Positions 50,533 to 59,313 of a DNA stretch of 64,000 bases are shown here, piece after piece; position 1 is the first letter of the stretch, and every line of letters begins with the position of its first letter. The DNA comes from RBC038 sp041390625 (lineage in GTDB: Bacteria > Chloroflexota > Dehalococcoidia > UBA2979). The position numbers were made by a program, and so were the translations under genes. The notes beneath the pieces are model-generated. The model saw only the letters and a list, made by a program, of their open reading frames with translations, ran no database searches and was not told where the DNA came from. Where the stretch lies: positions 1-64,000 of the forward strand of contig JAWKPM010000001.1 in assembly GCA_041390625.1 (NCBI GenBank), given 5' to 3'.

Positions 50533-51221
50533 CCGTGATCCCCAAGTGGAACCGAACCGCGCGCCGCGAGCCCGACACGGCCTCGCGGCGGGTGAGCGCG
50601 TGGGCCGAGCTCAGCAAGCGCGCGTTCGACCTCGTCGTCGGCGGGGCGGTGCTGGTCGTCGTCTCGCCGGTGCTGGCGGTGGTCGCGCTCCTCGTGCTGC
50701 TCTTCCACGGCCGGCCGATCCTCTTCCGGCAGGAGCGTGTGGGCCGCCACGGCGAGCCCTTCACGATGCTGAAGTTCCGCTCGATGGTGGTGAACAACGA
50801 CGACTCCGCGCTGCGCGAGATGAACACACGCGAGCTCACCCAGGGCGGTGGCCCGGGCACGAGTGACGGCGTCTACAAGCTGGAGAGCGACCCGCGCATC
50901 ACTCCGCTCGGAGCGGTCCTGCGTCGCTACAGCCTCGATGAGTTGCCGCAGCTGTTCAACGTGATGCGCGGTGACATGTCGATCGTCGGGCCTCGACCGT
51001 CGCTGCAGTGGGAGGTCGACCTCTTCGAACCTCGATTCCTGCGCCGGCACGAGGTGCGGCCGGGGCTGACGGGGCTGTGGCAGGTGAGCGGGCGCAACGA
51101 GCTCTCGATGCGGGAGATGCTGGCCCTCGACGTCGAGTACGTCGACACGTGGTCGCTGCGCGGCGACATCGCGCTGCTGCTGCGCACGCCGAAGGCGGTG
51201 TTCAGCGACGGTGTCCGATGA
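50529..51221 (+). CDS. undecaprenyl-phosphate sugar-phosphate transferase
   Basis: A 230-aa bacterial sugar transferase (WbaP/WecP catalytic-domain type), which starts repeat-unit assembly by loading sugar-1-phosphate on the lipid carrier. One TM segment (VVGGAVLVVVSPVLAVVALL) is followed by LFRQERVGRHGEPFTMLKFR, SLDELPQLFNVMRGDMSIVG, PRPSLQWEVD and RPGLTGLWQVSGRNE. No N-terminal extra TM domain, as in short monotopic forms. ATGA overlap with the previous gene. Confidence 0.92.
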   Translation: MTVIPKWNRTARREPDTASRRVSAWAELSKRAFDLVVGGAVLVVVSPVLAVVALLVLLFHGRPILFRQERVGRHGEPFTMLKFRSMVVNNDDSALREMNTRELTQGGGPGTSDGVYKLESDPRITPLGAVLRRYSLDELPQLFNVMRGDMSIVGPRPSLQWEVDLFEPRFLRRHEVRPGLTGLWQVSGRNELSMREMLALDVEYVDTWSLRGDIALLLRTPKAVFSDGVR

Positions 51222-52264
51222 GCGGCCACGTCGAGCGACGCGTCATCAATCCGGCGACGGACGCCGCGTGGTCCGAGCTCGTGTGCGGAGCGGGCCAGGA
51301 CTCGCTGTTCGTCGCGCCGCCGTGGTTTCGCGCGGTGGCGAACAGCTACGACCTCGAGCCGCGCGCCGACCTGATCCTCGAGGACGGGCGGCCGACGGCC
51401 GGCATCGCCTACGCGGAGATCGACGACCCGAGAGGGAAGCGCATCGTCTCGTTCCCTTTCGCGGACTACTGCGACCCCGTCGCGGCCAGCCCCGACGCGT
51501 GGGCGACGCTCATCGAGCCGTTGGTTGCATCCGGTGCGCCAGTCTCGGTGAAGGTCCTCGAGTGCGAGGCGCCGCTCCACGATGAGCGCTTCGAGGCGAC
51601 GCGGGCGCTGTTCTGGCATCGGACGGCGATCGCCGCAGACGAGGACGCGCAGTGGAGCCAGCTCGGCGGCACCGCGCGACGCAACATCTCGAAGGCGCGC
51701 GGGAACGCCCTCGAGATCGAGCGGCGGAGCGACCTCGAGGCGCTGCGGGCGTTCTACGAGCTGCACACGGGCGTGCGGAAGCACAAGTACCGCCTGCTGC
51801 CTCAGCCCTGGCGCTTCTTCGAGGAGCTGCATCGGCAGTTCGGCGAGCGGCTGCAGGTCCTCCTCGCGCGGAACGGCGACGAGGTCGCAGGCGGGGTCGT
51901 GCTCTTCGCCTGGGGCGACACGCTGTACTACAAGTTCAACGCCTCGGATCCCGCGCACCTGGAGCACCGGCCGAACGACCTGCTGGCGTGGGAGACGATC
52001 AACCTCGCGCGTGCCCTCGGGCTGCAATGGCTCGACTGGGGCGTCAGCGACGACGACCAGCCGGGGCTGATTCGCTACAAGCAGAAGTTTGCGACGGAGG
52101 AGCGCCACGCGACGATTGCGCGGACGCGTGCGGCCTCGGTCGACCCGAACGCGGCGCATTTCGGCGCCGTCCTCGGCGAGCTGACAGCGCTGCTGACGGA
52201 TGAGCGCGTGCCGAACGATGTCACACAGCGCGCCGGGGACCTGCTCTACGGGTACTTCGGGTAG
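51218..52264 (+). CDS. FemAB-like GNAT protein of the polysaccharide locus
   Basis: A 348-aa protein with two GNAT-like halves in the FemAB style: DSLFVAPPWFRAVANSYDLE near residue 30, then RRNISKARGN, FYELHTGVRKHKYRLLPQPW and DTLYYKFNASDPAHLEHRPN. FemAB relatives in polysaccharide loci likely add an amino acid or acyl group to a sugar. It is unrelated in detail to the seven GNAT-like paralogs. ATG 51218 overlaps the sugar-transferase stop (ATGA). Last gene of the overlapping run. Confidence 0.85.
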   Translation: MSGHVERRVINPATDAAWSELVCGAGQDSLFVAPPWFRAVANSYDLEPRADLILEDGRPTAGIAYAEIDDPRGKRIVSFPFADYCDPVAASPDAWATLIEPLVASGAPVSVKVLECEAPLHDERFEATRALFWHRTAIAADEDAQWSQLGGTARRNISKARGNALEIERRSDLEALRAFYELHTGVRKHKYRLLPQPWRFFEELHRQFGERLQVLLARNGDEVAGGVVLFAWGDTLYYKFNASDPAHLEHRPNDLLAWETINLARALGLQWLDWGVSDDDQPGLIRYKQKFATEERHATIARTRAASVDPNAAHFGAVLGELTALLTDERVPNDVTQRAGDLLYGYFG

Positions 52265-52385
52265 CGCGACGAGGCCGCCGCAGGCGGGCGCCTCGTGTGG
52301 CGGCGAGTCATCGATGGTGGTTCGAACGGAAGGCGATCTCGTGCGTCGTATCGCTACGCCTCGAACGACCGATTCGCGTGCTTCC

Positions 52386-52400
52386 CTGTCATCTTGTCAG
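52386..52400. promoter_or_regulatory. CTGTCATCTTGTCAG motif
   Basis: Matches CTGTCATTCTGTCAAC at 56778-56793 at most positions; located about 80 bp before the GH5-type gene start. Confidence 0.4.
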
Positions 52401-52480
52401 CGGATTGATGCCGCTGTTTGTCGAGCATTTGTTCACGGTTCGTTTGATAGCATGATGTCGCTTCACCGGGGGCCCATGTA

Positions 52481-53941
52481 GTGGTTGAACCTGCCTACGA
52501 TGATGGACAGGACGCGCGAGAGAAGTCCCGGCGTTCTGCGTCATCTTCGGCTGACAATCTGGCAGTTTCGACCGATGATCTCGCTCCTACCAACGACAGC
52601 GTCGAGCAGCTGGTCGACGACGTCAGCGGGGTCATCGACCTGGTGCGATCGGAGCGTGCACTGCACCCAGGCAGCGAGGTCGCACGAGCACTCGCCATCG
52701 CGGAGTCGCTCCTCGACGGGGCGATCGGGCGGTTCCGGCGGGGTAGCCCCGACACGCCTCGAGCGGCCCGCACGCCTCGGCAGGCCGCACCGCCGCAGCG
52801 CCCCACGCCTCGACGGCGGCGCGTGCTCCCATGGATCGGTGCCGCGCTGACGGTCGTCGCGCTCGGCGGGATCGCATGGGGCGTCAGCGAGCTGGCGGGC
52901 GACGACTCCTCGAAAGACGGCGTGCAAATCGACACGACCGACGCCGTCGACGTCGGCGGTCCGGTCCCCGAGCGCACGCGACGCTGGGATGCCGTGCCCG
53001 ACGTGCGCGTGCAGGGCAATCAGCTCGTCGACGCCTCGGGCACGCCGTTGTACCTCAGCGGTGTGAATCGCGCCGGTACCGAGTACGCCTGCGTGCAGGG
53101 TTGGGGCATCTTCGACGGCGCCGCGGGGCCCGACTTCGCGGCGACGATCGCGAGCTGGGGCGCGAACACCGTGCGCGTCTCCCTCAACGAGGACTGCTGG
53201 CTCGATCGGAACGGGGTGCGTGGCGGCCTCGGCGGCGAGGCCTACCGCGCCGCGATCGCGGCGTGGGTGGCCGACCTGCACAACGCGGGCATCGTGACGG
53301 TGATCTCCCTGCACTGGAACTCGATCGGCGACCAGCCGGCGACGCTGCAACGCGAGATGGCGGGCGCCGACCACAGCCTCGACTTCTGGCGCTCCGTCGC
53401 GGGCCGCTTCCGCGACGCGCCGGGCGTGATGTACGAGGTGTTTTCCGAGCCCCATGACATCGACTGGGACTGCTGGCAGTTCGGATGTGACGTCGGGGGT
53501 GGCCGCACGGCCTCGATGCAGGAGCTCGTGGACGCGGTGCGCTCCTCGGGCTCGACGCAGCCGATCATCCTCAGCGGCATCGACTACGCGGCGGACCTCA
53601 CCGAGTGGGAAGCGCGGCTGCCGAACGACCCGGCAGGGCAGCTGGTGGCCGGCTTCCACGTGTACGACTTCTCGCACTGCGCCACGAAGAGCTGCTGGGA
53701 CGCGACGCTCGCGCCGATCGCCGAGCGGCACCCGATCATGACCGTCGAGCTCGGTGAGTCGGCGTGCGATGGCAAGTTCGTCGAGTCGTACATCGACTGG
53801 GCGGAGGCGCACAGCGTCTCGTGGGTGGCGTGGACCTTCAACGCGTGGAGCACGTGCAGCGGCGATATCGCGCTGATCAAGGACGAGACCGGCGCGCCGA
53901 CGCCGCTGGGCGAAGTGATTCAGCGGCGACTGCGGTCGTAG
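52481..53941 (+). CDS. membrane-anchored GH5-type glycoside hydrolase
   Basis: A 486-aa protein. A 110-residue cytosolic N-terminal region, acidic then Pro/Arg-rich, precedes one TM helix (VLPWIGAALTVVALGGIAWG), then an extracytoplasmic (beta/alpha)8 domain resembling GH5 cellulases: LYLSGVNRAGTEY, VISLHWNS, the acid/base Glu in EVFSEPHD and the nucleophile Glu in MTVELGES. The usual NEP motif is SEP here, a departure worth noting. A role in trimming or releasing the polymer is inferred from context. GTG start with weak Shine-Dalgarno. Confidence 0.82.
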   Translation: MVEPAYDDGQDAREKSRRSASSSADNLAVSTDDLAPTNDSVEQLVDDVSGVIDLVRSERALHPGSEVARALAIAESLLDGAIGRFRRGSPDTPRAARTPRQAAPPQRPTPRRRRVLPWIGAALTVVALGGIAWGVSELAGDDSSKDGVQIDTTDAVDVGGPVPERTRRWDAVPDVRVQGNQLVDASGTPLYLSGVNRAGTEYACVQGWGIFDGAAGPDFAATIASWGANTVRVSLNEDCWLDRNGVRGGLGGEAYRAAIAAWVADLHNAGIVTVISLHWNSIGDQPATLQREMAGADHSLDFWRSVAGRFRDAPGVMYEVFSEPHDIDWDCWQFGCDVGGGRTASMQELVDAVRSSGSTQPIILSGIDYAADLTEWEARLPNDPAGQLVAGFHVYDFSHCATKSCWDATLAPIAERHPIMTVELGESACDGKFVESYIDWAEAHSVSWVAWTFNAWSTCSGDIALIKDETGAPTPLGEVIQRRLRS

Positions 53942-53972
53942 CAGCCAGGGGACAACGGCCTCGAGGTGAGCG

Positions 53973-54791
53973 GTGGCAGCAGCCGGCGACCCACCTCGAG
54001 AGATGGCAGGGGCGGCATTGAAGCGGGCGATTCAGCGGACGCAGTACCTCTGGAAGACGACCGGGCCGCGGCGGATGCTGCGGCGGCTGGTCGCGCAGCT
54101 CCTGAGCCCCATCTATCGGTCGGAGGAGCTCTACGTCTCCGTGTCGCGGAACTACTCCGCGCCCGAGGACGACGAGTTCGGACCCGGCGCAGTGGGGCGC
54201 GAGGTCATCGAGTCGAGCGAGAGCTTCGAGGCCGTACGGCCGTACCTTCATCACGATGTCGACGCCCCGTACATCGCCTCGTTCCTCGCGGTTCGCCCGA
54301 CACGCTTCGTCGCGCTGTACCGCTACGAGCAGGAGGACGGCACACCGGTCTACTTCGGCTGGACGACGTTCGACCGCGGCTACTTCGAGATGCCTGAGTA
54401 CCGCTTTCGGGGTGAGCTGCCCGAGGACTTCCTCGCGGGCTACGAGGTCGAGATCGTGCCCGGCTTCCGGGGGCGTGGCTTCGGAAACCGTGGCCGCGCG
54501 GCGATGCGCCGCTACCAGGAGGCGCTGGGCGCCTTCAGAACGCTCGGGGTGATTCGCAGCCACAATGTGGTGTCACTGAACTGGGCCTCGGGCACGTACG
54601 ACGGCACGGTCGCCGAGCTGCGGGGGCCGATCCGGATGTCGCGCTGGTTCGGCAGCCGGATCGTGCGTACGCCCTCGTGGGCTGAGTTCCGTGCGCTGGT
54701 GGAAGCGCCGCTGCCGGAGCCGCCCGAGGACTCGATGCCCGCGGCCGTGACAGCGACGGCCGCCGCGCCGGTCGAAGCACTCGAGGACTAG
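53973..54791 (+). CDS. divergent GNAT-like protein, paralog G
   Basis: A 272-aa copy of the seven-member family: LSPIYRSEELYVSV, GPGAVGREVIES, PEYRFRGELPEDFLAGYEVE, then IVPGFRGRGFGNRGRAAM, the copy closest to a classical GNAT acetyl-CoA loop (R-G-R-G-F-G). IRSHNVVSLNW and SRWFGSRIVRTPSW follow. A Pro/Ala-rich tail extends the C-terminus. It starts 31 bp after the GH5 gene and is probably cotranscribed, the strongest link of the family to the polysaccharide locus. Start GTG 53973 or ATG 54003. Confidence 0.78.
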   Translation: MAAAGDPPREMAGAALKRAIQRTQYLWKTTGPRRMLRRLVAQLLSPIYRSEELYVSVSRNYSAPEDDEFGPGAVGREVIESSESFEAVRPYLHHDVDAPYIASFLAVRPTRFVALYRYEQEDGTPVYFGWTTFDRGYFEMPEYRFRGELPEDFLAGYEVEIVPGFRGRGFGNRGRAAMRRYQEALGAFRTLGVIRSHNVVSLNWASGTYDGTVAELRGPIRMSRWFGSRIVRTPSWAEFRALVEAPLPEPPEDSMPAAVTATAAAPVEALED

Positions 54792-54838
54792 GCGCCCTCG
54801 AGCCGTCCTTCCGCCTCGATCACTCCCTGCACATGAAA

Positions 54839-54861
54839 CCGCCCGGGGTGCTCCCGGGCGG
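54839..54861. terminator. convergent GC-rich hairpin terminator
   Basis: Stem CCGCCCGGG/CCCGGGCGG with loop GTGCT, between paralog G and the leftward secreted-protein gene. Confidence 0.7.
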
Positions 54862-54899
54862 CCTCGATGGTGCTCTGCTGAGCTAGCTCTTCGTTCGGA

Positions 54900-56678
54900 C
54901 TACCACGGGCGTCCTCGGAGGGCGGACTGCACGCGTCCGATGTAGGACTGCGCGCCGCCGTCGTACCAGGTCCCGCTGAACCAGGCCCCGACGCAGCCCC
55001 AGAGGTCGCCGGCGCCGTAGTTCGTGCCGCTGGCCTCGTAGTTCGACATCCAGCCGAAGTCGCCCTCGTAGCAGGCTCGCAGCCAGGCGAGGCTGTAGTC
55101 GGCGTTGAAGGCGGTCGACTGCTGCGAGCGCGGGTAGGTTCCGTCGTGCACCGTGGCCTTCACCTGGAGGATGCCGAACGACTGGCCGTTGTCACCGACG
55201 AATGACTGTCGCCAGCTGCTCTCGGCCCACGCACGCGCCCGGGTGACGTCCTCATCGAAGCCCCACTTGCAGGCGGCCCACTGGAGGATCTCGTCCGTCG
55301 TGCCGGTGAAGTTACCGTCGATGCGGCTCGCGTACCTCGAGTTGAACGAGCTGGAGGCGCCGTCGATCTGCACCGTGGAGCCCACGCCGGTCGTCGAGTT
55401 CGCACCCGCGTTGACCTGCATGTTCTCCGGCACGGAACGCACGCGTGAAGCGCACGTCGCACCACTGGGCAGGCTCGAGCCCGGGCCGAGCGTCGAGAAG
55501 TAGCCGGAGCCGGATGGGGTCGACGTCTGCGTCGGCGACGCGGTGGGCGTCGGCGAAGGCGTGCGGGTCGAGGTCGGCGACGGGGTGGCCGTCTGCGTCG
55601 GTGTCGAGGTCTGGGTCGGCCTCGGGGTCGCCGTCTGCGTGACCTGCGGCGTCGACGTCTGCGTTGGCGTGGAGGTCTGCGTCTGTGTCGGCCTCGGCGT
55701 CGCGGTCTGCGTGACCTGCGGCGTCGACGTCTGGGTCGGCGTGGAGGTCTGCGTTTGCGTTGGCCTCGGGGTCGCGGTCTGCGTGACCTGTGGCGTCGAC
55801 GTGGACGCCGGCGCGCCGCCACCGGCCGGGGCCGCCCCGGTGATCGCCGGCTGGGAGGTCGGCGACGGCGTCGGGGTCGTCGTCGAGGTCGAGGTGGGCG
55901 TCGGCGTCGGGCCGGCGACCACGCCGCTCGAGGGGACGATGGGCGTCGCGACGGGCAGCGCGAAGCGGCCTCGAGCGCGGCGGACCCAGACGATGCTCCT
56001 CGGTGAGAGCGCCGCATCGGTGAGCGAGTTCACCTGCTCCGGTGCGCCGGGCGCGAAGAAGAGGAACTTCTGTGAGCGGAAGTCGAACATGCCGATCGAC
56101 TCGACCTCGAAGGGCAGGGAGCGGACGAGCTCCTCGGTGGTCGAGACGCCCGCGGTGCCCTGGGTCACGCCACCCTCGTAGGGGACGGACAGCGGCACGA
56201 GCGGGGCGTACGAGCGGACGCGGCCGGCGAAGGCCACCGCCAGCGTGCCGTCGTCGGCGGTCGCGGTACGCCGAATCCACACAATGCTGTGCGGCTGGAG
56301 CATCTGCTCGAAGGCCGCGTTCACCTGCGAAGGCGCGCCCGGGATGTAGACACGGAAGGTCTGCGAGAACTGGTCGAACGTACTCACGGAGAGGACGTCA
56401 AAGCGCTGGGCCTCAACGAGGTCCTTCGCACTCGAAGTGCCGGAGAAGCCCTGCACGGCGCCGCTCGGAGGCGGCGCGGCGAAGACGGAGGCTCCCGGCT
56501 CGTCACGGCCGGCCGCGAAGGCCTGAGTCAGGCCTGAGACGGCCAACAGCGCGAGGACGACGCCGACAACGGCGGTCGCCCGCCCACGTCGTCGTATTCG
56601 GTCAACGAGCTGGCGGTGGAGCGGTGCGGAAGGTCGAAAGTCTGGCGAACGGTCCCTGCTCAAGAGCGCGCCCCTCAC
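54900..56678 (-). CDS. secreted lytic transglycosylase-like protein with repeat linker
   Basis: A 592-aa exported protein. Signal/anchor helix at residues about 35-55 (ATAVVGVVLALLAVSGLTQAF). Two ~95-residue repeats follow, marked FDVLSVSTFDQFSQTFRVYI and FEVESIGMFDFRSQKFLFFA, each with PGAPxQVN and SIVWxRR. Then a Thr/Pro/Ser/Gln linker of about 130 residues with a 24-residue tandem repeat. The C-terminal domain has AWAESSWRQ, a candidate catalytic Glu, and GQSFGILQVK, like lysozyme/SLT folds. It probably acts on cell-wall glycan. GTG start; no clear ribosome-binding site. Confidence 0.72.
   Translation of the reverse strand: MRGALLSRDRSPDFRPSAPLHRQLVDRIRRRGRATAVVGVVLALLAVSGLTQAFAAGRDEPGASVFAAPPPSGAVQGFSGTSSAKDLVEAQRFDVLSVSTFDQFSQTFRVYIPGAPSQVNAAFEQMLQPHSIVWIRRTATADDGTLAVAFAGRVRSYAPLVPLSVPYEGGVTQGTAGVSTTEELVRSLPFEVESIGMFDFRSQKFLFFAPGAPEQVNSLTDAALSPRSIVWVRRARGRFALPVATPIVPSSGVVAGPTPTPTSTSTTTPTPSPTSQPAITGAAPAGGGAPASTSTPQVTQTATPRPTQTQTSTPTQTSTPQVTQTATPRPTQTQTSTPTQTSTPQVTQTATPRPTQTSTPTQTATPSPTSTRTPSPTPTASPTQTSTPSGSGYFSTLGPGSSLPSGATCASRVRSVPENMQVNAGANSTTGVGSTVQIDGASSSFNSRYASRIDGNFTGTTDEILQWAACKWGFDEDVTRARAWAESSWRQSFVGDNGQSFGILQVKATVHDGTYPRSQQSTAFNADYSLAWLRACYEGDFGWMSNYEASGTNYGAGDLWGCVGAWFSGTWYDGGAQSYIGRVQSALRGRPW
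55561..55809. repeat. 72-bp in-frame tandem repeat
   Basis: About 2.5 well-conserved units starting at 55633, 55705 and 55777, plus degenerate flanking units. Each unit encodes 24 residues of Thr/Pro/Gln-rich linker (TSTPQVTQTATPRPTQ core). Length changes in units of 72 bp would keep the frame. Confidence 0.85.
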
Positions 56679-56766
56679 GGGGTGGTGGGTACGACACGAG
56701 TATCGTCATCGGCCTGCCCCAACTGTGGTGGGGGCGCTGGGCCTTGCCGAGGCGGTGATTCAAGGC

Positions 56767-56791
56767 TGACAGAACGACTGTCATTCTGTCA
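56767..56791. promoter_or_regulatory. inverted repeat TGACAGAA-N9-TTCTGTCA
   Basis: A perfect 8-bp inverted repeat about 90 bp upstream of the leftward secreted-protein gene. On the minus strand it contains TTGACA. It includes the TTCTGTCAAC word seen before paralogs E and F. Confidence 0.55.
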
Positions 56792-56864
56792 ACACGGGGA
56801 AGCCCCGGATCTTGACGCGGCTGCAAGGCGAGAGTCGGGGTGACGAAGCGCGAGGACCGGCGGG

Positions 56865-57551
56865 TCAGGCTCCCGAGGCGACCTGCTCGGCGGCGACGGG
56901 GTTCCACTGCACCTGGCGGCGGCCGAAGCGCCAGCGGTCGAGGCGCTGGAGGTAGATCTCGTAGCCCGCGGAGCGGCAGCCTCGGATGGACGGCTCGTTG
57001 TCGACGCCGACGAAGGTGATCGCGCGTCGGGTGGCCGGCTCGGCGCCGACCTCGGTGATGCGGCTCATCGCCTCGCCCATGATGCGCTGACCTCGGGCAG
57101 CCGGAAGGCCCCACGCGCCCTCGAGGAGCATCTCGTCGGCGGCGAGGTGCGGGAAGCCGCCCCCGAAGAAGCCATCGACCTCGGCTGCGCGGCTGCCGGG
57201 GAAGGTCCACTGGATGTAGCAGGGCTGCCCGGCGTGATCGACGGCGACGTGGGCCTGACCGATGCCGGCCTCCCAGAAGCGTCGACGGTTGACGAGCTCG
57301 CGACGCTCGGCGTTCGCGAGGCCGGTGGTGTCGAAGACGATCTCGGCGAGATCCGCGTTGAGGGGCTGCACATCGAACTCGACGCGCGCGGGCGGCGGGG
57401 TGTGCGGGACCGTGAGGTCTCGGGCCATGCCGTACGCCACGTCCTCGGACCAGAGGCGGCGTCGGATGTCGGCCCAGAGCGCGAGGCGGTCGCCGTCCCG
57501 GAACAGGCGCCAGTAGAAGACGAGCTTCGAGAGCAGCCGCCGACTCACCAT
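56865..57551 (-). CDS. GNAT-like acetyltransferase, distinct subgroup
   Basis: A 228-aa protein with a GNAT-like C-terminal half (ITFVGVDNEPSIRGCRSAGY, resembling the conserved acceptor-side N-x-x-S-x-x-x-x-x-x-x-G-Y motif) and an N-terminal WRLFRDGDRLALWADIRRRL. It lacks the PIY and WFGG marks of the seven-member family, so it is a separate lineage. ATG 57551 has GGAGG 4-5 nt upstream; residues further upstream are not credible. Confidence 0.7.
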   Translation of the reverse strand: MVSRRLLSKLVFYWRLFRDGDRLALWADIRRRLWSEDVAYGMARDLTVPHTPPPARVEFDVQPLNADLAEIVFDTTGLANAERRELVNRRRFWEAGIGQAHVAVDHAGQPCYIQWTFPGSRAAEVDGFFGGGFPHLAADEMLLEGAWGLPAARGQRIMGEAMSRITEVGAEPATRRAITFVGVDNEPSIRGCRSAGYEIYLQRLDRWRFGRRQVQWNPVAAEQVASGA

Positions 57552-57804
57552 GCACCTCCGCACCCGGATGCGCCGAACTGCCTCGAGGCCCTGCATCCGC
57601 GGCGTCGCGTCAGCCTGCGTCAGGATCGAGGCTTATGTCATTCTACGTCATACGTCACGGCTGAGATCTGTCTGTGCACCGGTTCTTCAGGACTCTTTGT
57701 CAGGTTGTCCTCGGAGCTCGGCGGCAGGGTTGCCGAGCCGCTCGTTCGGACAGGCACCTCGGCCCGGGCCTGTGCCGTGTGCTCGGGATGCCGAAGATCG
57801 CCGT

Positions 57805-58044
57805 ATGAGTCTGTTTCGTCGCCACGCAGCGCCCTCGAACGAGGCCCCTCTCGGGGAGACCGACCCCGCGGTCTCTCGGTACCAGGTCGTCCAGTGCGCA
57901 GGCTGCTCGCGTCGCACGCCGCCGTACGTCTACATGTCGAACGGCAAGGACTACTGCCTCCCATGCGCGAAGCAGGTCGCGCGGATCATGCGTGTCCACC
58001 CCGCCGGCAAGCGCGCCGACGACATCAAGACGCTCGACCTCTAG
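57805..58044 (+). CDS. 79-aa zinc-ribbon-like protein
   Basis: Two CxxC knuckles (QCAGCSRRTPPY and DYCLPCAKQVARIM) spaced about 20 residues, a single-zinc ribbon. The N-terminus is polar. No close family is recognised. ATG 57805 has CGAAGATCG upstream only, a weak site. Possibly a small regulator. Confidence 0.6.
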   Translation: MSLFRRHAAPSNEAPLGETDPAVSRYQVVQCAGCSRRTPPYVYMSNGKDYCLPCAKQVARIMRVHPAGKRADDIKTLDL

Positions 58045-58244
58045 AGCCGCGACGACACTCGAAGCCTCGGCACTCACGGCGGCAACCTCCTAGGGGACCC
58101 CCCACCTCGACGTGCGGGCGGACGCGCTGGCGGGTTGCCCTTGCTGCGGGTAGGCTCGCTCTGTCATTGGTTCATGCGCGTGCACGGTTTCGACGAGCCG
58201 CAGCTCGTCGATGCACGCTCGATGAGACACACGGAGGTGTCGGG

Positions 58245-59000
58245 ATGCGATGGTGGAGTACGCGATGGCTCATCGTCGCGATGCTCGGGCTGGGACTGGT
58301 GGCGGTGGGCTGCAACAGCAGCTCCGACGAGCCGCCGGCGCCGCTGGCGTCGCCGTCCGACCTCGAGTCGTTCCGGTACGACCTCAACGCGAAGATCTCG
58401 GGTGGCGGTGGCGACCTCGGTGGTGGCAGCGGAGTGAACCTCTCGATCGACTTCACCGTCGACGCCTCCGGCGCCATCGTTGCGCCGGACCGCCAGCAGT
58501 CGACGATCAAGGCCGACCTCGGCTTCCTCTCGATCAACCTCGAGTCGATCTCGATCGGCGAGGACAGCTGGACGCGCGAGCCGGGCGGCGAGTGGACCAC
58601 GGCGAGCGAGGGCGGCTTCGGCGACCTCGGCTTCGACGTCTCGCCCACCGATGTGCTGCCGACCGAGGATGACCAGACCCTCAGCGACCTGCGCGACATC
58701 CTGGCCGACCGCGAGTGGGAGAGCGAAGAGGTCAACGGCATCGATGCGGTGCGCTACGACATCACCCGCGAGGACCTCGTGGCGATGGTCACGGAGACCG
58801 GTACCGCTCAGGACCTCGCCGACCTCGAGGACATGCAGGAGTTCGACGGCTCGATCTGGCTCGAGCGCAGCACCGGCATCCCGGTGAAGCTCCTCGTGGA
58901 CGCCTCGGGCACGGTGGACGGCGAAGAGAACACGATCCACCTCGAGCTGAACCTCAAGGACCTCAACGACGACTCGATCGAGATCGAGCCGCCCGCGTAG
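58245..59000 (+). CDS. lipoprotein, LppX/LolA-like fold suspected
   Basis: A 251-aa exported lipoprotein. Signal peptide with lipobox LVAVGC; the cysteine at about residue 23 would be lipidated after cleavage by the LspA encoded at 6626. The mature part alternates beta segments (SGVNLSIDFTVDASGAIV, DLGFLSINLESISIGEDSW) and ends VDGEENTIHLELNLKDLNDD, a pattern like LppX/LprG carriers. ATG 58245 has CGGAGG 7 nt upstream. Strong terminator follows at 59026. Confidence 0.8.
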   Translation: MRWWSTRWLIVAMLGLGLVAVGCNSSSDEPPAPLASPSDLESFRYDLNAKISGGGGDLGGGSGVNLSIDFTVDASGAIVAPDRQQSTIKADLGFLSINLESISIGEDSWTREPGGEWTTASEGGFGDLGFDVSPTDVLPTEDDQTLSDLRDILADREWESEEVNGIDAVRYDITREDLVAMVTETGTAQDLADLEDMQEFDGSIWLERSTGIPVKLLVDASGTVDGEENTIHLELNLKDLNDDSIEIEPPA

Positions 59001-59025
59001 CACCTCGATGCCGCAGCACAACGCA

Positions 59026-59053
59026 CGAAGCCGGGCTGACACGCCCGGCTTCG
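59026..59053 (+). terminator. rho-independent terminator after lipoprotein gene
   Basis: Stem CGAAGCCGGGC/GCCCGGCTTCG with a 6-nt loop, followed by TTGTTCGTGTT, 25 bp after the stop codon. Confidence 0.8.
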
Positions 59054-59097
59054 TTGTTCGTGTTCGTCCTCGGGGCCTCGATGGCCCTCGGAGGAAG

Positions 59098-59313
59098 CTA
59101 GAGCAGGCGGCGGATGGGCTTGCGGCCAGGGCGCGGGTCGTAGCTCGACTTGAACATGTCGAGCTTGTCGCGCTCGATGAGGTACTTGCCGGCGAAGAGG
59201 CGCGCGGGGACGCGACCCTGCTTGATCAGCCGGCGCAGGCTCTGGGGGTGAATGCCCAGCTCATGGGCAGCCTCAACCAGATCGAGGTAGTCGTCGAAGG
59301 GGGAGTCGGGCAC
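59098..59313 (-). CDS. HTH (MerR/excisionase-type) DNA-binding protein
   Basis: A 71-aa protein: LDLVEAAHELGIHPQSLRRL followed by IKQGRVPARLFAGKYLIERD is the HTH_17 fold. It ends with a basic tail (PRPGRKPIRRLL). Free-standing members regulate local genes. GTG 59313 is chosen since AGGA lies about 10 nt upstream; longer frames run into unlikely sequence. Convergent with the lipoprotein gene. Confidence 0.7.
   Translation of the reverse strand: MPDSPFDDYLDLVEAAHELGIHPQSLRRLIKQGRVPARLFAGKYLIERDKLDMFKSSYDPRPGRKPIRRLL

Noticed and set aside
55561..55809. Short repeats considered as a CRISPR array
   Set aside because: Units are contiguous 72-bp in-frame copies without unique spacers and encode a Thr/Pro linker.
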